Below, one piece after another: positions 18,671 through 30,793 of a DNA stretch of 64,000 nucleotides. How positions within the stretch are numbered: position 1 is the first letter of the stretch; every line of letters starts with the position of its first letter. The notes under the pieces were generated by a model, which was not told the DNA's origin, ran no database searches, and saw only the letters and a program-made list of their open reading frames with translations. Position numbers and translations under genes: made by a program. Source of the stretch: Trichoplax sp. H2 (taxonomy: Eukaryota > Placozoa > Uniplacotomia > Trichoplacea); contig NOWV01000011.1 of the NCBI GenBank assembly GCA_003344405.1, positions 62,001 through 126,000 on the forward strand, in the 5' to 3' direction.

Positions 18671-20822
18671 ATGCCTAAATATATATTGCACTATCTTGAC
18701 ATAGACGCCAGAGCTGAACTTATTCGGCTTATTCTTGCTTATGACGATATCCACTTTAAAGAAATTTTGTACAGTTTTGAAGAGTGGCCAACAGTTAAAG
18801 GTGAAGACTGATATTAGAATAGAAGTACAGCATTTGCTAGATTAGTCTGTAATATGAACACTAAATTATCTGCCTTATAAAAATTGATCCGAATGAGATC
18901 CATAGCAACATCCAATATATTTATAACATTTACTGTTACAGAAAAATTTCCATATGAGACAGTGCCTGTCTTAGTGATGGATGGTAAAGAGGTCGCTCAA
19001 AGTGGAGCTATTACTCGATATCTTGCTCGTGTAGCTGGTAAGCAATTCGTACTTTTAATAGTCTTTCTCATTAGATTGATTTCGAAATTTTTATAATTAA
19101 AGCAATTGATAGTTTACATCTCAATGATAAATAGGTATATAAAGATATAATCAATCTTACAGAATTGTACGAGTATCTCGACTTAAATTGAATTTCTACA
19201 GTTATATAAATCATAATGAACTTGTTACAGGAATCAATGGCAAAACCACAACGGAAAAAGCAATGGCTGATATGTACGTTGATACTTTTATCTACGATAT
19301 CGTTGAGAAATCTTATAGTTTCCGTCTTCCTGCCCTCGAACCAGATGAAGAGAAAAGGGTAAGCATCAAGATAAAATCTGATAGAACTGCTGTTTGTAGA
19401 ATCCTTAATGTTAAACTTTGCTCAATAATTTCAGAAAGAAAAAGCTCAAGAATTTCTAAAAGAAAAGCTAATTCCATTTTTGGACCAACTGGAGGAACTC
19501 TACAAGAAGAATGGAGGAGGGCCTTGGTTTTGCGGTGAAACTGTATGTTTTTAATTCTAAAGTATTTCTGTTATGACATGATAAATGGTTACACATAATC
19601 TCATCGAATGATATGTTTAGAAGTAAGATCATCACTTAAATTGATATCGATGATCAACTTTTAATTGCTAATATCTTATGTACGCGTATTTCTGTATTAC
19701 GATTAGAACAATTTATTTCATCAGTCATATGATATAGGAGTAGTTAGATTAATGCTCTTATTATTTTGAAAATTCTTATTTTGTATTAGTTCATTTCTGT
19801 ATACCGTAACCATAACAGCACATTAATTAAAGTACTATAGGCAGAATATAGATATGATAATCTATTATGGCTCTGCTTGCACTCGTAGTCACTCTATAGG
19901 TATTACTATCGCAAAAAAGATCACAAATACTCCCGATTAATAGATTCTATGATAGACATATTTTCGGTATAATAAGATAGTAGGAGGAATAGATCTAGAA
20001 CATATATACCGTAGTATAAAGGTCATATAACTGCTGGTTAATCGATTGCGTACATTTACAAATACCACAAGATGCTATCTACCGACTATTGATAGTATAA
20101 ACTGCAGATCATATAATTTCTAGAAGATTATACCATATGTGACATGCATATTTTATCATTAAGCTATATTTAGATGTTGCATGTATTCAGACCGAGTCTA
20201 TTTTCATTCAATTTACCTGCATATGACGAAAAGATAAAAAGATTTTCGAATTATCATTATGCATAACGCCGAACTCTATCCTTTAATAATAGTGAACTGT
20301 TTACATTCAAACTGATCTTAAAATTAATTTAAAAAAAATATGGTATTCCAAATAAATAACGAATAATTTTTTCTAGCTCTAGCGCAGGATTAAAATTATC
20401 CTCCAGTGCCATTACTATAATGCGTATTAATACAGCTAATATCAATTTATTATCTACTGGTCTCTAAAATCAAGTTATTAAACAGTAAAATAAATCATTG
20501 TTTAATTACTTCGTAATCTGATGTATATGACCAGTAAATTTTAATGTAATAGAATCCGATTAATTAGGGATTTCTTAACAGTTACGTACGATATGTATTC
20601 TTACCGTATGTGAACGATCGTAATAATGTACAATTCTTGGATTTTATACAACAGTTCACTTATGCCGATTTGGCCTATTTTCGCATGGTTAACAATGTTC
20701 ATGACCTAGTCATGCAAGTTCCAACACCTCATCCTCATCTTCAAGAAAACTACGAACGTACGGCAAACATTCCTCGCATTGCAGAATACCAAAAGAATAA
20801 GAAACAAGATCGGATCATCTAA
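18671..20822 (+). CDS. Sigma-class glutathione S-transferase A
   Basis: Cytosolic glutathione transferase of the sigma class (relatives: HPGDS and invertebrate GSTS), conjugating GSH to electrophiles or isomerising prostaglandin-like lipids (family knowledge; substrate unknown). Exons 18671-18800, 18942-19037, 19231-19358, 19435-19542, 20655-20822; 209 residues, the normal length. Tyr8, the sigma-class catalytic residue, is present in MPKYILHYLD, followed by the class signature [10 protein letters not shown]. The GSH-binding stretch VPVLVMDG...AQSGAITRYLAR is in exon 2. The C-terminal helical domain follows, with WFCGETFTYADLAYFRMVNN across exons 4-5 and PRIAEYQKNKK at the end. Unusual features: Leu9 where the paralogues have Phe, DD in place of GG/AG in the LAYDDI segment, and a last intron of about 1.1 kb where GST C and D have 172-333 bp. 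Confidence 0.94.
19543..20654. other. Long intron 4 of GST A
   Basis: A 1.1-kb intron between GST exons 4 and 5. It begins gtatgt and ends acaacag. It is AT-rich with no coding segment or mobile element recognised. Intron 4 is 172-337 bp in the other intact copies. Confidence 0.7.
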
Positions 20823-22429
20823 CTCTTTTATAAATTAGAATATTAGTCGAAGGATGCTGCTAGTGACCAGAACAATATTTTTAATCCTTTCGATTTACTA
20901 GATCTCATTTTTAGACATTATGTCACGGTGAATAAGTATTGTTTTTCTGGTAATTTTCATATCAATAATATTCTTACTGTCGCTATATTTCGTTACATTC
21001 TTGCTAAATAGTTACACAACGAAAACCTGCAACCCAATGTTAAGGGTTGTTCGATCACCCTACTTTAGACTTGGCGCATATTTCAGTTCTACGTTATCAA
21101 TAAGCCCGATTTGTAATGGTTTTATAATGTTAAAAATAGCTAGAATTATCGCTAATCATTCCATTGTCTATCCATCAAATTTTAGTAAGCAATGTCTAGT
21201 ACGGAATTTGCTTTAGCTGTTTTATGAGTTTGAATAAAGTAAGTTAAAACATCAGAAGCTGCACATTACTAGACTAAACCAAGATAGAAAGTACTGCATA
21301 TCCAAAAATTATAATCAACTACTAATCACTTTTAAAGTACAATCGGAGAATGTTACTGATAAAATTATGGATGATGTTTTACATTAGTAACAAGATGACT
21401 TTTTAAACAACTTTAAACGGTCAATCAGTTATCGTATTCGCGTTCATGAATGTCCATTGTTTAGAGGGTCGTTGTAATAAAATTCAAATCCAAAGAAAAC
21501 ATCAGTGGATAGTAAAGGCTGTATTATAATTTATTGGGAGTCTAATATTAACGGAGGATAAGAGCTAACTATTAACAGAAAGATAATACTTTATGTACTA
21601 CTGGCAAACATCATCTGCCATCTTATAAGTTTCTTATAGCTTCCTAATTAATACTGTATAAGCTTCCACTAACACCATAGTGCCATATATTATCGTCTAT
21701 CTTTCCAAATACGGCATAGATTAACAACTGATTACATTGTTTGCATACTTTTAGTCGACAATACTATTATGATCATCATAATAGATAAGATATCTCTACT
21801 AATTTAGGATCTATATCAACGTCAACAGCTATTTAAGTTAGTTAATCTTGCTAACGTTACACTCGTAAACACTCACTTCATAAATACCAAATCATTTCAT
21901 CGTAGATTATTCCCGATCTCGAAGGAATACTAACAATCTTGCAATAGTCTCTAAACTGAATAAGTGCTGTATGTCTCAATTAGCCACATTTAGCCAACTA
22001 GGATCACATCATATATGCTTAATTGCCAGAATTATTAGATCAATTTTATTACTTCAGTCGCTACTAAGCCAATCTTGGAACCCTATACATGACAGAAATA
22101 CTGAATGGTTTGAATATGAATTTATATCAGTAACGAAATTTTGGCATATAGTCTGATAATCCTTGCTCAAGTAACAGTTACAGTAAACTACAGCAATCTC
22201 ACATCCCTTATACATGAAATTTCCAATTCATTGCACAATCTTTGTTAAGCAATTACGGTTTATAATTACCATAAAATTGATTTGAAATTATGTCTATACT
22301 GTATTATGATTACCCGTCCAATAGAGTTATAATAATAGCTTAGGCCACTTTAAGAATATTGTGAAACAGATGGATAGTTTAGCGACAACATTACGTACCA
22401 ACTTTGCTAATGAATATCTACTTTGCTTC
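20823..22429. other. Intergenic GST A-LACTB (convergent), no gene seen
   Basis: These 1.6 kb separate the convergent 3' ends of GST A and LACTB. They hold only short open frames without recognisable motifs. TTTATT at 22045-22050 could be a minus-strand poly(A) signal for LACTB, about 380 bp after its stop, but this is weak. Confidence 0.5.
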
Positions 22430-25072
22430 TTAATCTGATACTTCCTTTTCAATCTTTTCAAATGCAAGAGCAACCTTGCGAGCAGTTGGCGTTAACGATA
22501 CTGCTTCCATATTTACTAAAATTGCAACAACAATTCCTTGGGGGGCTGGCTTATTAACATTTACTTCCTTCGGTTGTAATATTACCAAAGTACTGCTACA
22601 ACCAACAGCTCCACCAGAATGGCCAACCCATGGAAGCTCTTCATGTCCATAACCAACCCAAATCTTATTATCTGCAACAGTCCAACCTAAGCCATAACCA
22701 GTGCTGAAACCAACTTTTTCAAGCGTTGCTGAGGCAGGCGTCCACATAGCTTTCACCGTATCCGAATTTAAATATCCTTTCGGTATGGAACGCTTAGTTA
22801 TATCTTGACTGTCATAGTTAGATTCATTTATAGCATGTGCTATGGTTGAATATTGTCGACTATACAACATGACGTTACCAAATTTGACTAAATCGGCTAC
22901 ATTAGAAACTAAGCCACCACCAGCCCATTTATATGAAATGTCAACGTACGGAGCATTTCTCAACTTGCCCTTTTTATTTCTCCTATAATACCTATGAAGA
23001 TAGTAGAAGGACGTAGAAAATATCAAAATTTCAATTTTACTACTATTTCATATACCGAAAATAATAGAGATATCAAAGATGAATACCTAGCTCTATTATA
23101 AATTAATGTTTCATGAAATTCTGGCTGGGTGTTAGTCATTCCTAGTTGCTTGAATAACGTTCCCATTAACTTTAAAAGTTTTTCTTCAGTAGCTCCTTCA
23201 ATAACCCCACTTAACAAGCTCCAGCCATGAGTAGTATAGTGATATTCAGTACCTGGTTTAACGACTAAAGGATCATCTTTGAATAATTTTAAAGCCTCGG
23301 TAACAGAATTAAATCGATCTTTGAGAAGGAACTCTTTATAGTTTACTTTCAGTGTTACTCCATTCTTTAATTTTTCAACTTTATTTTCATCAGCATTCTT
23401 GTCTTTTTCATTTTTATCTGAAATATAGTGGATCTTAACATCAATGTCACTATTAATTTATAATATATAGCCACCTCTAGCGAAATCCTAAGCTAGTTAA
23501 TAGTTATAAATTCGTAGTTTATTTCATACATCCTAGTATGATTTTATGCAAAAGAGAATCAATACATAATTTGACTAGCATATTATAGATATGATTTAAA
23601 TGGATAAATACCGGTGCTATCTGTGATCACTTTCTCGTATGCACGAATTCCTCCAAGATGAGATAATAGCATTCTAGTAGTTATTTCAACAGGTTGACTA
23701 TCGAAAGTTTTATCTGGAAAGTCCTTAACATATTTACTAATTGGCGCGTCTAGATCTAGCTTTCCGTCTTCCCATAATTTTGCAATGATTGCTGCACTAA
23801 AAGATATAAAAAATTTAATAATATCAGTGAGTACTTATGATTTAATGAAAATTTAAATCATCAATAAGTATTTTTATTTAGAGATTCATTGGTGAGATTG
23901 CTGACACAGAAGAGCGTAGACAGACGCTAGCGATAGGATTTATACGATGTGTATGAGTAGGTTAGTTCATTTAATTACGATATTGATTGCTTGATTGATA
24001 CGCAGTAAGACCATTATATTTCTAATTTAGTTTACATGTATATACAATAAATGAACAAGGATACTTACTGTGGCTAGTACGAGCTATAATGACAGATTAC
24101 GATAGTGATGGGATTTTATATACGAAATTGTGGAGGAATTCATTCATTACAATAACGATTGATTAGCATACAAAAAAAACTACTGTAATTATAAATATAA
24201 TCTGTACCATAGATGAAATAAAGTTGTCCATCGAGGGTTCTAAAGTATAATGATGTTACTCGACCGTACAGAAATAAGTCATTTATTTACTGTGGTATTG
24301 CTTGAATGGTATTTAATTAAGCAGTTTTAGCTTCTTGATACTACTACATAGGTCTAAATCCATTCATCACTGATAGATCCCAAATTCATCTTCTGTTCAG
24401 CAGTGTGAAATTTTAATGCTATTCCTTGAACTAAGCATCCAACAATGACAAGAATAGATGCAATTTTCTAAAATCGTGCTTATAGATCAGGTCTATAGTT
24501 GCACACTATACCTTAAGTGATTGCAACTTTGACAGAAAATCATTTACTTCATTACAGTACTATAACTTGCTTTACCTAATTGGCTTGCTAATACTGGCGA
24601 TCCTCATGACAGTTTGAGGAGTACAAGGAACCGCATTTTCAATATCGCTAACACCAAAGCCTTCACTCCACATCATTTTGCCGTTGCAACTGACTGCAAT
24701 GGAAATACCAGGTGAACCACTTTCTTCTTTAATTTGTGATATTAATTGTCTCGATTGATCAATAGCTATCTTTAATCGACGATTATAATGATCATGGTTG
24801 GATTTTACAGCTATACCATCTGATGGCCTATTTATATTGTTATGCTTATGATCATTTTGACTTCTGTCCTCTTGCTTCTCCTGTCTAGCAATATAACTGA
24901 CTCCTGCCATACCGACGCCAGCTAAAGTAAACGTTACTAGCCAATTTCTTCTATCTTTGCTCTTAGCTGAAGACGATGTTGGATCCAGACTTTTATAACG
25001 CTTGCCAATCGTCATGGCTGAACGCATACGATTATAAGAGAGGAATCGAGTTGATGAGATGATACGATTCAT
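22430..25072 (-). CDS. LACTB: LACTB, mitochondrial serine beta-lactamase-like protein
   Basis: Active-site-serine protease of the penicillin-binding/beta-lactamase superfamily that in mammals forms filaments in the mitochondrial intermembrane space and affects lipid metabolism (family knowledge). Exons in transcript order: 25072-24576, 23796-23612, 23417-23087, 22991-22430; phases join cleanly to 524 residues (human 547). The N terminus is Arg/Ser-rich, like a mitochondrial presequence, followed by a hydrophobic segment at about residues 44-61. The catalytic SxxK motif is S160-I-S-K163. Later landmarks are RMLLSHLGGIR, the YHYTTHGWSLLSGVIE stretch in the place of the second motif, SYKWAGGGLVSNVADLVKFG, and VGHSGGAVG near the C terminus as the third-motif equivalent. 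An acidic/lysine-rich linker in exon 3 matches the variable insert of LACTB. Gene order relative to GST A is convergent. Confidence 0.95.
23797..24575. other. LACTB intron 1
   Basis: A 779-bp intron separating the presequence/SISK exon from the second exon. No additional exon is needed, because the phases of exons 1 and 2 join directly (AG + T gives Ser). Nothing else was recognised in it. Confidence 0.7.
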
Positions 25073-25136
25073 TTCTAGATCTCAAGGAAGATGAGTGATG
25101 AAGAAAATATCATTTCATAGTCGACAGCTAAAAAGT

Positions 25137-25157
25137 GATATTATTATTATTATTATT
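25137..25157. repeat. ATT trinucleotide microsatellite
   Basis: About six ATT/TTA units lie 65 bp upstream of the LACTB start codon, within its probable 5' leader or promoter. Confidence 0.8.
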
Positions 25158-25536
25158 CTCTACTTTGATGGAATATACTCGTATGAATCAATCGATTAAT
25201 TTATGATCAATAGTATGAGGGTATGATGTAGCAGTATGCAATCAATGCAATAATAGATTGATGTAATATTTCGATTGAAATAGATAGTTAATGACTAGTG
25301 GTTTAATCTTTTCTAATAATTTCAGTTTTGCAAATGGACTAGTAAGATTTGATGGCGAGCATATAACTATCAAACTGGCCGATATGGTCCTGGACAACAA
25401 AGAAAGACAGACAGACGATGGTCGTGTCGTATGGAAAAATAGCAAGATCGATTATTCTCTTGGCCCTTTCGTCTAACTTTGGTCGGCCAAATGAGCTATA
25501 TGAGTAGCTGGCAGGCTTATTTTGTACAGAAAAATC

Positions 25537-25945
25537 TACCATTTCAGTGGTAGAGGTTGGTTTAACTTTTACAAGACTCTCGGTAGAGTCTGAATGACAA
25601 GAAAATTGCTAAGCCTTGATATTGTTTGTACTAAATGGCTACTGTAGAACTTTCTCTTTCTTTTCAAATGAAAGATACCCCCATGCAGCATAAACTCGTA
25701 ATAGAGCGCTTGTTCTACTACAATAATGTATAGGATAATCTACTGTTTCAATGGTAGAGCAGGGTTTACTTTTATGATTAGAAGTCACAGAGTAGCATCT
25801 GAGTGACAAGAAAAAATGCCAAGCCTTGACGTTGTTTTGCACTAAATGGCTACTGCAGAATTCTCTCTCTCTCTTTCTTTTCCAATGAAAGATATGCCCA
25901 TCAAACAAGAAGTAGTCATAGAGCGCTTGTTCTGCTACAAGGCTA
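25537..25945. repeat. Diverged tandem duplication, unit about 203 bp, two copies
   Basis: Copy 1 is about 25537-25738 and copy 2 about 25739-25945. Both begin CTAC..TTTCA.TGGTAGAG, both contain GACAAGAAAA, AAGCCTTGA.. TTGTTT, CACTAAATGGCTACTG (copy 1 lacks the C), a CT-rich run with AATGAAAGATA, and the shared string ATAGAGCGCTTGTTCT. Substitutions and small indels separate the copies, so the duplication is not recent. The TTCAGTGGTAGAG segment resembles a tRNA D-arm/box A, but no convincing box B or cloverleaf was found. Confidence 0.75.
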
Positions 25946-26079
25946 AGCCATGTCTATCATCGTTAACCCTCGATTTCGATTTTACTCATGCAAATATCCA
26001 CAATCTAGCGTCATCAAAATACTTCGAGAGAACTCCATGCCTGGAGGATAGACGATAGCCTTCCTGTGCACAGTTTTTT

Positions 26080-26300
26080 GTATACTGAAAGCATTATCCT
26101 TACTCAACTAAGTGCTAGAGAAATACCATTCAGTATAGAATCGCCGATGCTTCAAATTACGAGGCCACCCTACCGACGCTAGACAGCAATAGTAATGATA
26201 GAGTACAGTATAGGAAAAACATCCTTGCTACTCAAGTAAACGCTTGTGGAATACCATCCAGTATAGGATCTGGGATCGGCTGTGCTTCCATACTAGCCCA
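26080..26300. repeat. Second diverged short tandem duplication
   Basis: Two segments of about 85 bp, near 26083-26165 and 26212-26295, share the order: TATA/CAGTATAGG start, CATTATCCTTACTCAA vs CATCCTTGCTACTCAA, then GGAATACCATCCAGTATAGG vs GAAATACCATTCAGTATAG, then a (G)CTGTGCTTC/GATGCTTC end. The spacing is about 128 bp. They lie upstream of the beta-galactosidase gene. Confidence 0.55.
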
Positions 26301-26624
26301 GCATAGACCAATCAGCTTCATCATCACCTACCCAAATTAGTCTCTAAATCTATACTAGAACTGTATAAAGTGGCTCCACATCGGTTGGTATCAACTCAAC
26401 ATCGAGGTCAGAGGGCATAAAAGCCTTTACCGAGCTCGGACATGATCGTTTTCGACCTGTGCAACAAGGTAACAATGGACTAATTGCATTTATTTACATA
26501 AAATTATCATATTCTACATCGATTTGGCTTGGAAAAACATTGCCAATACTCTTTCTCTAGTCTCAACTACGTCCAATTCACGTGTTTTATACATTTATCC
26601 TATAATTACAACCTGCAAAATGAG

Positions 26625-29600
26625 ATGCGAGTAAAGAAATCAGCCATGCGTTATTTCGGCATTTGGCTCGCTGCTGGCATCCTGCTAGTATACGTATTCG
26701 ATCGACAACCCAATCAAGAAATCCTACAACAGAAAGACGCTGTCTTAAAAGTGCAACATGGAAAAACATTTACCTTGTTGGATAAACCAATTCATATTAG
26801 GAGCGGAGCGATCCACTATTTTCGGGTCGTCCCAGAATATTGGCGTGACCGTTTACTAAAGATGAAGGCTTTTGGCTTAAATACTGTGGAAACGTAAGTA
26901 CAATACCATGAGTTGGATAGGCTTAACTATACTTCAGTATTTTTACCAAGGGTAGAGTGTATCTATTAGCTACTCTAGTATCGATTTGCATAACATGGAT
27001 CGATCCAGGATTGATCTTTCCATAGATATCCTCCATTAAATGGTACGGATCTGCGCTGTTATCGACAGTCCGTAAAGTACTGTATACTACAGTAGAATAG
27101 TAGTAACTACCACTGCCAGTACTACATCAGATAGTTGCTAGACGATTACAGGAAGTACCATCGTTACGACATATCGATGGTAGAAACAACAATCTTATAC
27201 TTTTCCATTTGCAATACTATACTCGTATTTCGTCATCGATCAGTTGATTAACCCTCTTTTTGCTCCCTTGGACTCATTTAGTTATGTACCATGGAATTTA
27301 CATGAACCGTTACCAGGTCAATTTGATTATACAGGGATACTAAATGTCAGGTAAGAAAAACATCCATACTGTATGCGGCACACACCTTTTGCTGACATTG
27401 TGATATCAACTATTATGAAACTACTTGAATAATCTCATACTTAATAACCTTAATTATACCTAATAATCGGTTAGAAAATTCATCTTGCTTGCACAAGAGC
27501 TCGGTTTTTACGTTATCCTCAGGCCTGGACCTTATATTTGTGCCGAATGGGAGTTTGGTGGCATGCCAAGGTGATCATTTTATAAACTTCTACTTATAAT
27601 TATTATATTGGATAGTAGACGCTTGCATAAGTCATAGAATTATTGGCTTTACTTTATAATAACATAATATCAAAATTAGCCAATTTTTACAGTATAAGCA
27701 GGCCATATTCTGTATGACACTTTGAATGTGTATTTCATTGTATGAATCTGATAGCTGGTTACTAAGTGATAAGAATATGCAAGTTCGGTCAACTTATAAG
27801 CCTTTCAAAGATGCCGTTAACCGATTTTTCGACGGCTTCATTCCAGAGATTAAATCTCTTCAGGTTCGTCAATTATGTTATGGATATACGATTATACTTA
27901 CATTACTAATCATGCTGCAGGCTATAACGAATATATTTCCAATACTTATATATTATAAATAAGACAGTTTTAGCACCCTTACAACCATCTATATCATTTC
28001 TGTACACGTTGACGTTAAGTGCTGACATTTAATAAATACGTAATGCAAATCACAATTTCTAGGCATCCAAAGGGGGGCCCATCATCGCAGTCCAAGTTGA
28101 AAATGAATATGGTAGCTATGGAAGCGACGAAGAATACATGCAATTTATACGTGATGTATGATATTACAGTATTCTTGATTTTGGTATTCGTATACTACAC
28201 AGTAGAATGCACTTTAAGTGTTCAGCATTATGCGAACTGACCATTTTTTCACCAACCAGGCCCTTATCAATCGCGGAATCGTTGAACTACTGGTAACTAG
28301 TGACAACTCGGAAGGAATAAAACATGGTGGTGCACCCGGAGGTAATAATTCAGTGATTTAACAATTGCATATTAAATTTAAGTTATTGCCTAACTGACGG
28401 TTTTTTTTCGTAATATAAGTGCTGAAAACATATAATTTCCAAGGCCATGCAAAATCTCATCTTTCCATTTTAGAAAGATTGCAGGTGTGATTTTATATAA
28501 TATAGCTCTTTGTTGTATCCTTGTATAGTTTATGAATAGATTTTTCTATTAAGTATGTATTTTCATCAATGTTACTAATGATTAACATGAAGACACACTT
28601 TAACGACTTATATTAGGATGCGCCTAGTATTGTAATGGAATTCTGGAGTGGTTGGTTTGATCATTGGGGTGAAAAAAACCATCAAGTGCATACTATTGCT
28701 CATGTTACAAATACATTTAAAGATATATTAGACTGTGATGCATCTTTCAACTTTTATGTATTTCATGGTAGGTAGTGTAATTATCTCTCATCACTGATTT
28801 CGTACGTTTTACTTCGTATGTAGTTTAAGTTACAGTTATAATCAACATAAAATAACATTGAAATGCTGGACCTGCAGGCGGTACGAATTTTGGCTTTATG
28901 AACGGGGCCAATTTTATCGATTTTTTCTCTTACTATCTACCAACTGTTACGAGTTATGGTAAATAAAGCATTGTATTTCTGTAATCATCTTGAACGCAGT
29001 GATAGGGTTAATATGACTCTTACGTCTACATATTATTAGACTATGATGCACCGTTATCCGAAGCAGGTGATATAACTGAAAAGTATATGGAATTACGAAA
29101 AATTATGATTGACAAAGTTTTAACTGAAGCAGGTAGGCATGTAACTTAATAAATGACTTTACCCTATCTCAATACTTCACTGCCACTTATTGATTGTAAA
29201 TAGAATTATCATAGCTGTCGATGTAAAAGTCATCATACCTTCAAGTTATCATAGTTTACAAGAAATAACTCAAGTGTTCGAATAATGAGTTATTTATCAC
29301 AACATCAGTCATATAATCAGAGATTTTTAATTAAAATTTTTACAATGAAGCATTAAGAATTAATTGTAGCAATAAATGTAGGTTAATTAATCTTAATTTT
29401 TTTTCTGGTCATTTATTTGCTATTACAGAAATTAAAAAGTTACCTGAGATACCACCTTCCAGTAAAAAATTTCACTACGGTTAGTTGATGCTGTGAAAAT
29501 AATTGTTGATATTTTTAATAAACTTATTTCAGATAAATAATTCTTCCTTGCTATTCCGTTCTAGGGAATATCAAAATGGATTCCTCAATCGCTTTACTAG

Positions 29601-30793
29601 ATACTCTACCTTACCTTGATGTACGTAATGATGATAACGTATAAAAAATTTCTAAAAATGTAGGAAGTAATGCAAAGTGTGATCAATGCTGACAGAAATA
29701 TGTTTTAGAAGCCTGTCACACTCTCAAAAGTTGTTCCAATGGAATTTCTTCCCATTCGTAATGGTACTGGTCAAAGCTATGGTTATATCTTATATAGGCA
29801 TAAACTAGCCAAACCAATAAGTAACCTTCGAATTGAGGGAATCCGCGACTTTGCTATCGTAAGTTGGAATACTATATACTAAAATAAACATTTTTGTACA
29901 ATTTTAATACTTAAAGATCTATTATAATTCAATAATATTCTCTTCTAGTTACTTATTGATGGACAATTCATTCAGTCCTTCATGAGAAATGATGCAGATA
30001 GCTATCACTATATTCAATTTTCAAAAAGGGTAAAAATTGCTTAGTACAATACTGTAAAATAATAATTTTCCAGACGAATAATAAATGATTAATAAAATCT
30101 CTCTTGTTATTAATCTAATTCAAGCCTCAAAAAGGAGCAATTGTAGATATTTTAGTTGAAAATTGCGGACGTGTAAACTTCGGCAGTATATTAAATACTG
30201 AAAGAAAGGGTATTCTTGGTAGTGTTTACGCTAATATGAAGGAATTAAAAGGATGGACAATATTTTCTCTAGATTTCGATACTGCATATGTTAATAAGTA
30301 TGTCTAGCTGCTTTTTGTTCCGATTTACGTTAAGAAACAATTGAATTGAAAGTGTGATATAAAAATTTAAATGCCACATATTAAATGATATTCTCTGCAG
30401 AGTTCGCAATACACTAAAAGGCGGAAAGACTCAAAGCAATAGAAGCTTCGTACCATCCATTTATAGAGGAGAACTAGAGATATCTGATAACCCTTATGAT
30501 TCTTTTCTTACTCTAGAGGTTAATCAATTTAATTATTATAAGAGCATAAATATTAAATGTCTACACTATAAATTAAGATATAATAACCATCAGCTATTAA
30601 ATATGTACATACTTAGGGTTGGGGAAAAGGAATATGTTTCATTAATGGTTTTAATGTTGGTCGCTACTGGAAGATAGGTCCACAACAATCTCTATATATA
30701 CCCGCACCATTACTAAAAAAAGGCAAAAATGAGGTACTTGCTATTAGCGAAACGGATAACCAATTCTTCTTAATACTTTTATCGTGGCGTTAA
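26625..30793 (+). CDS. GLB1L2: GH35 beta-galactosidase, GLB1L2/GLB1L3 type, 17 exons
   Basis: Glycoside hydrolase family 35 enzyme removing terminal beta-galactose; expected in the secretory/lysosomal route. Exons: 26625-26893, 27282-27350, 27475-27570, 27755-27863, 28063-28155, 28260-28341, 28420-28484, 28617-28767, 28878-28958, 29040-29132, 29429-29479, 29565-29620, 29709-29858, 29949-30029, 30125-30297, 30401-30518, 30617-30793; 637 residues (human GLB1L2 about 636). The first helix [15 protein letters not shown] near the N terminus is an uncleaved anchor or signal peptide. Motifs: [36 protein letters not shown], acid/base Glu196 in [11 protein letters not shown], nucleophile Glu269 in [26 protein letters not shown], the jelly-roll segments ENCGRVNFG, and [16 protein letters not shown] near the end. 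An in-frame ATG at 26529 would add 32 residues; 26625 is preferred because it places the hydrophobic segment near the N terminus. Orthology to GLB1L2 rather than GLB1L3 is not resolved. Confidence 0.94.

Larger units (their letters stand above)
25073..26624. other. Divergent intergenic LACTB-beta-galactosidase
   Basis: About 1.55 kb between divergent starts. It contains a short ATT microsatellite near 25.14 kb, a diverged tandem duplication at 25.54-25.95 kb and a second smaller one at 26.08-26.30 kb, all listed separately. Open frames here, such as 25846-26058 and 25639-25908, coincide with these duplications on opposite strands and look non-coding. TATA-like strings near 26.36 and 26.42 kb could serve the beta-galactosidase promoter. 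Confidence 0.5.

Noticed and set aside
25291-25542. Opposing open frames upstream of LACTB
   Set aside because: Frames overlap on both strands, show no family motif and no conserved splice structure.
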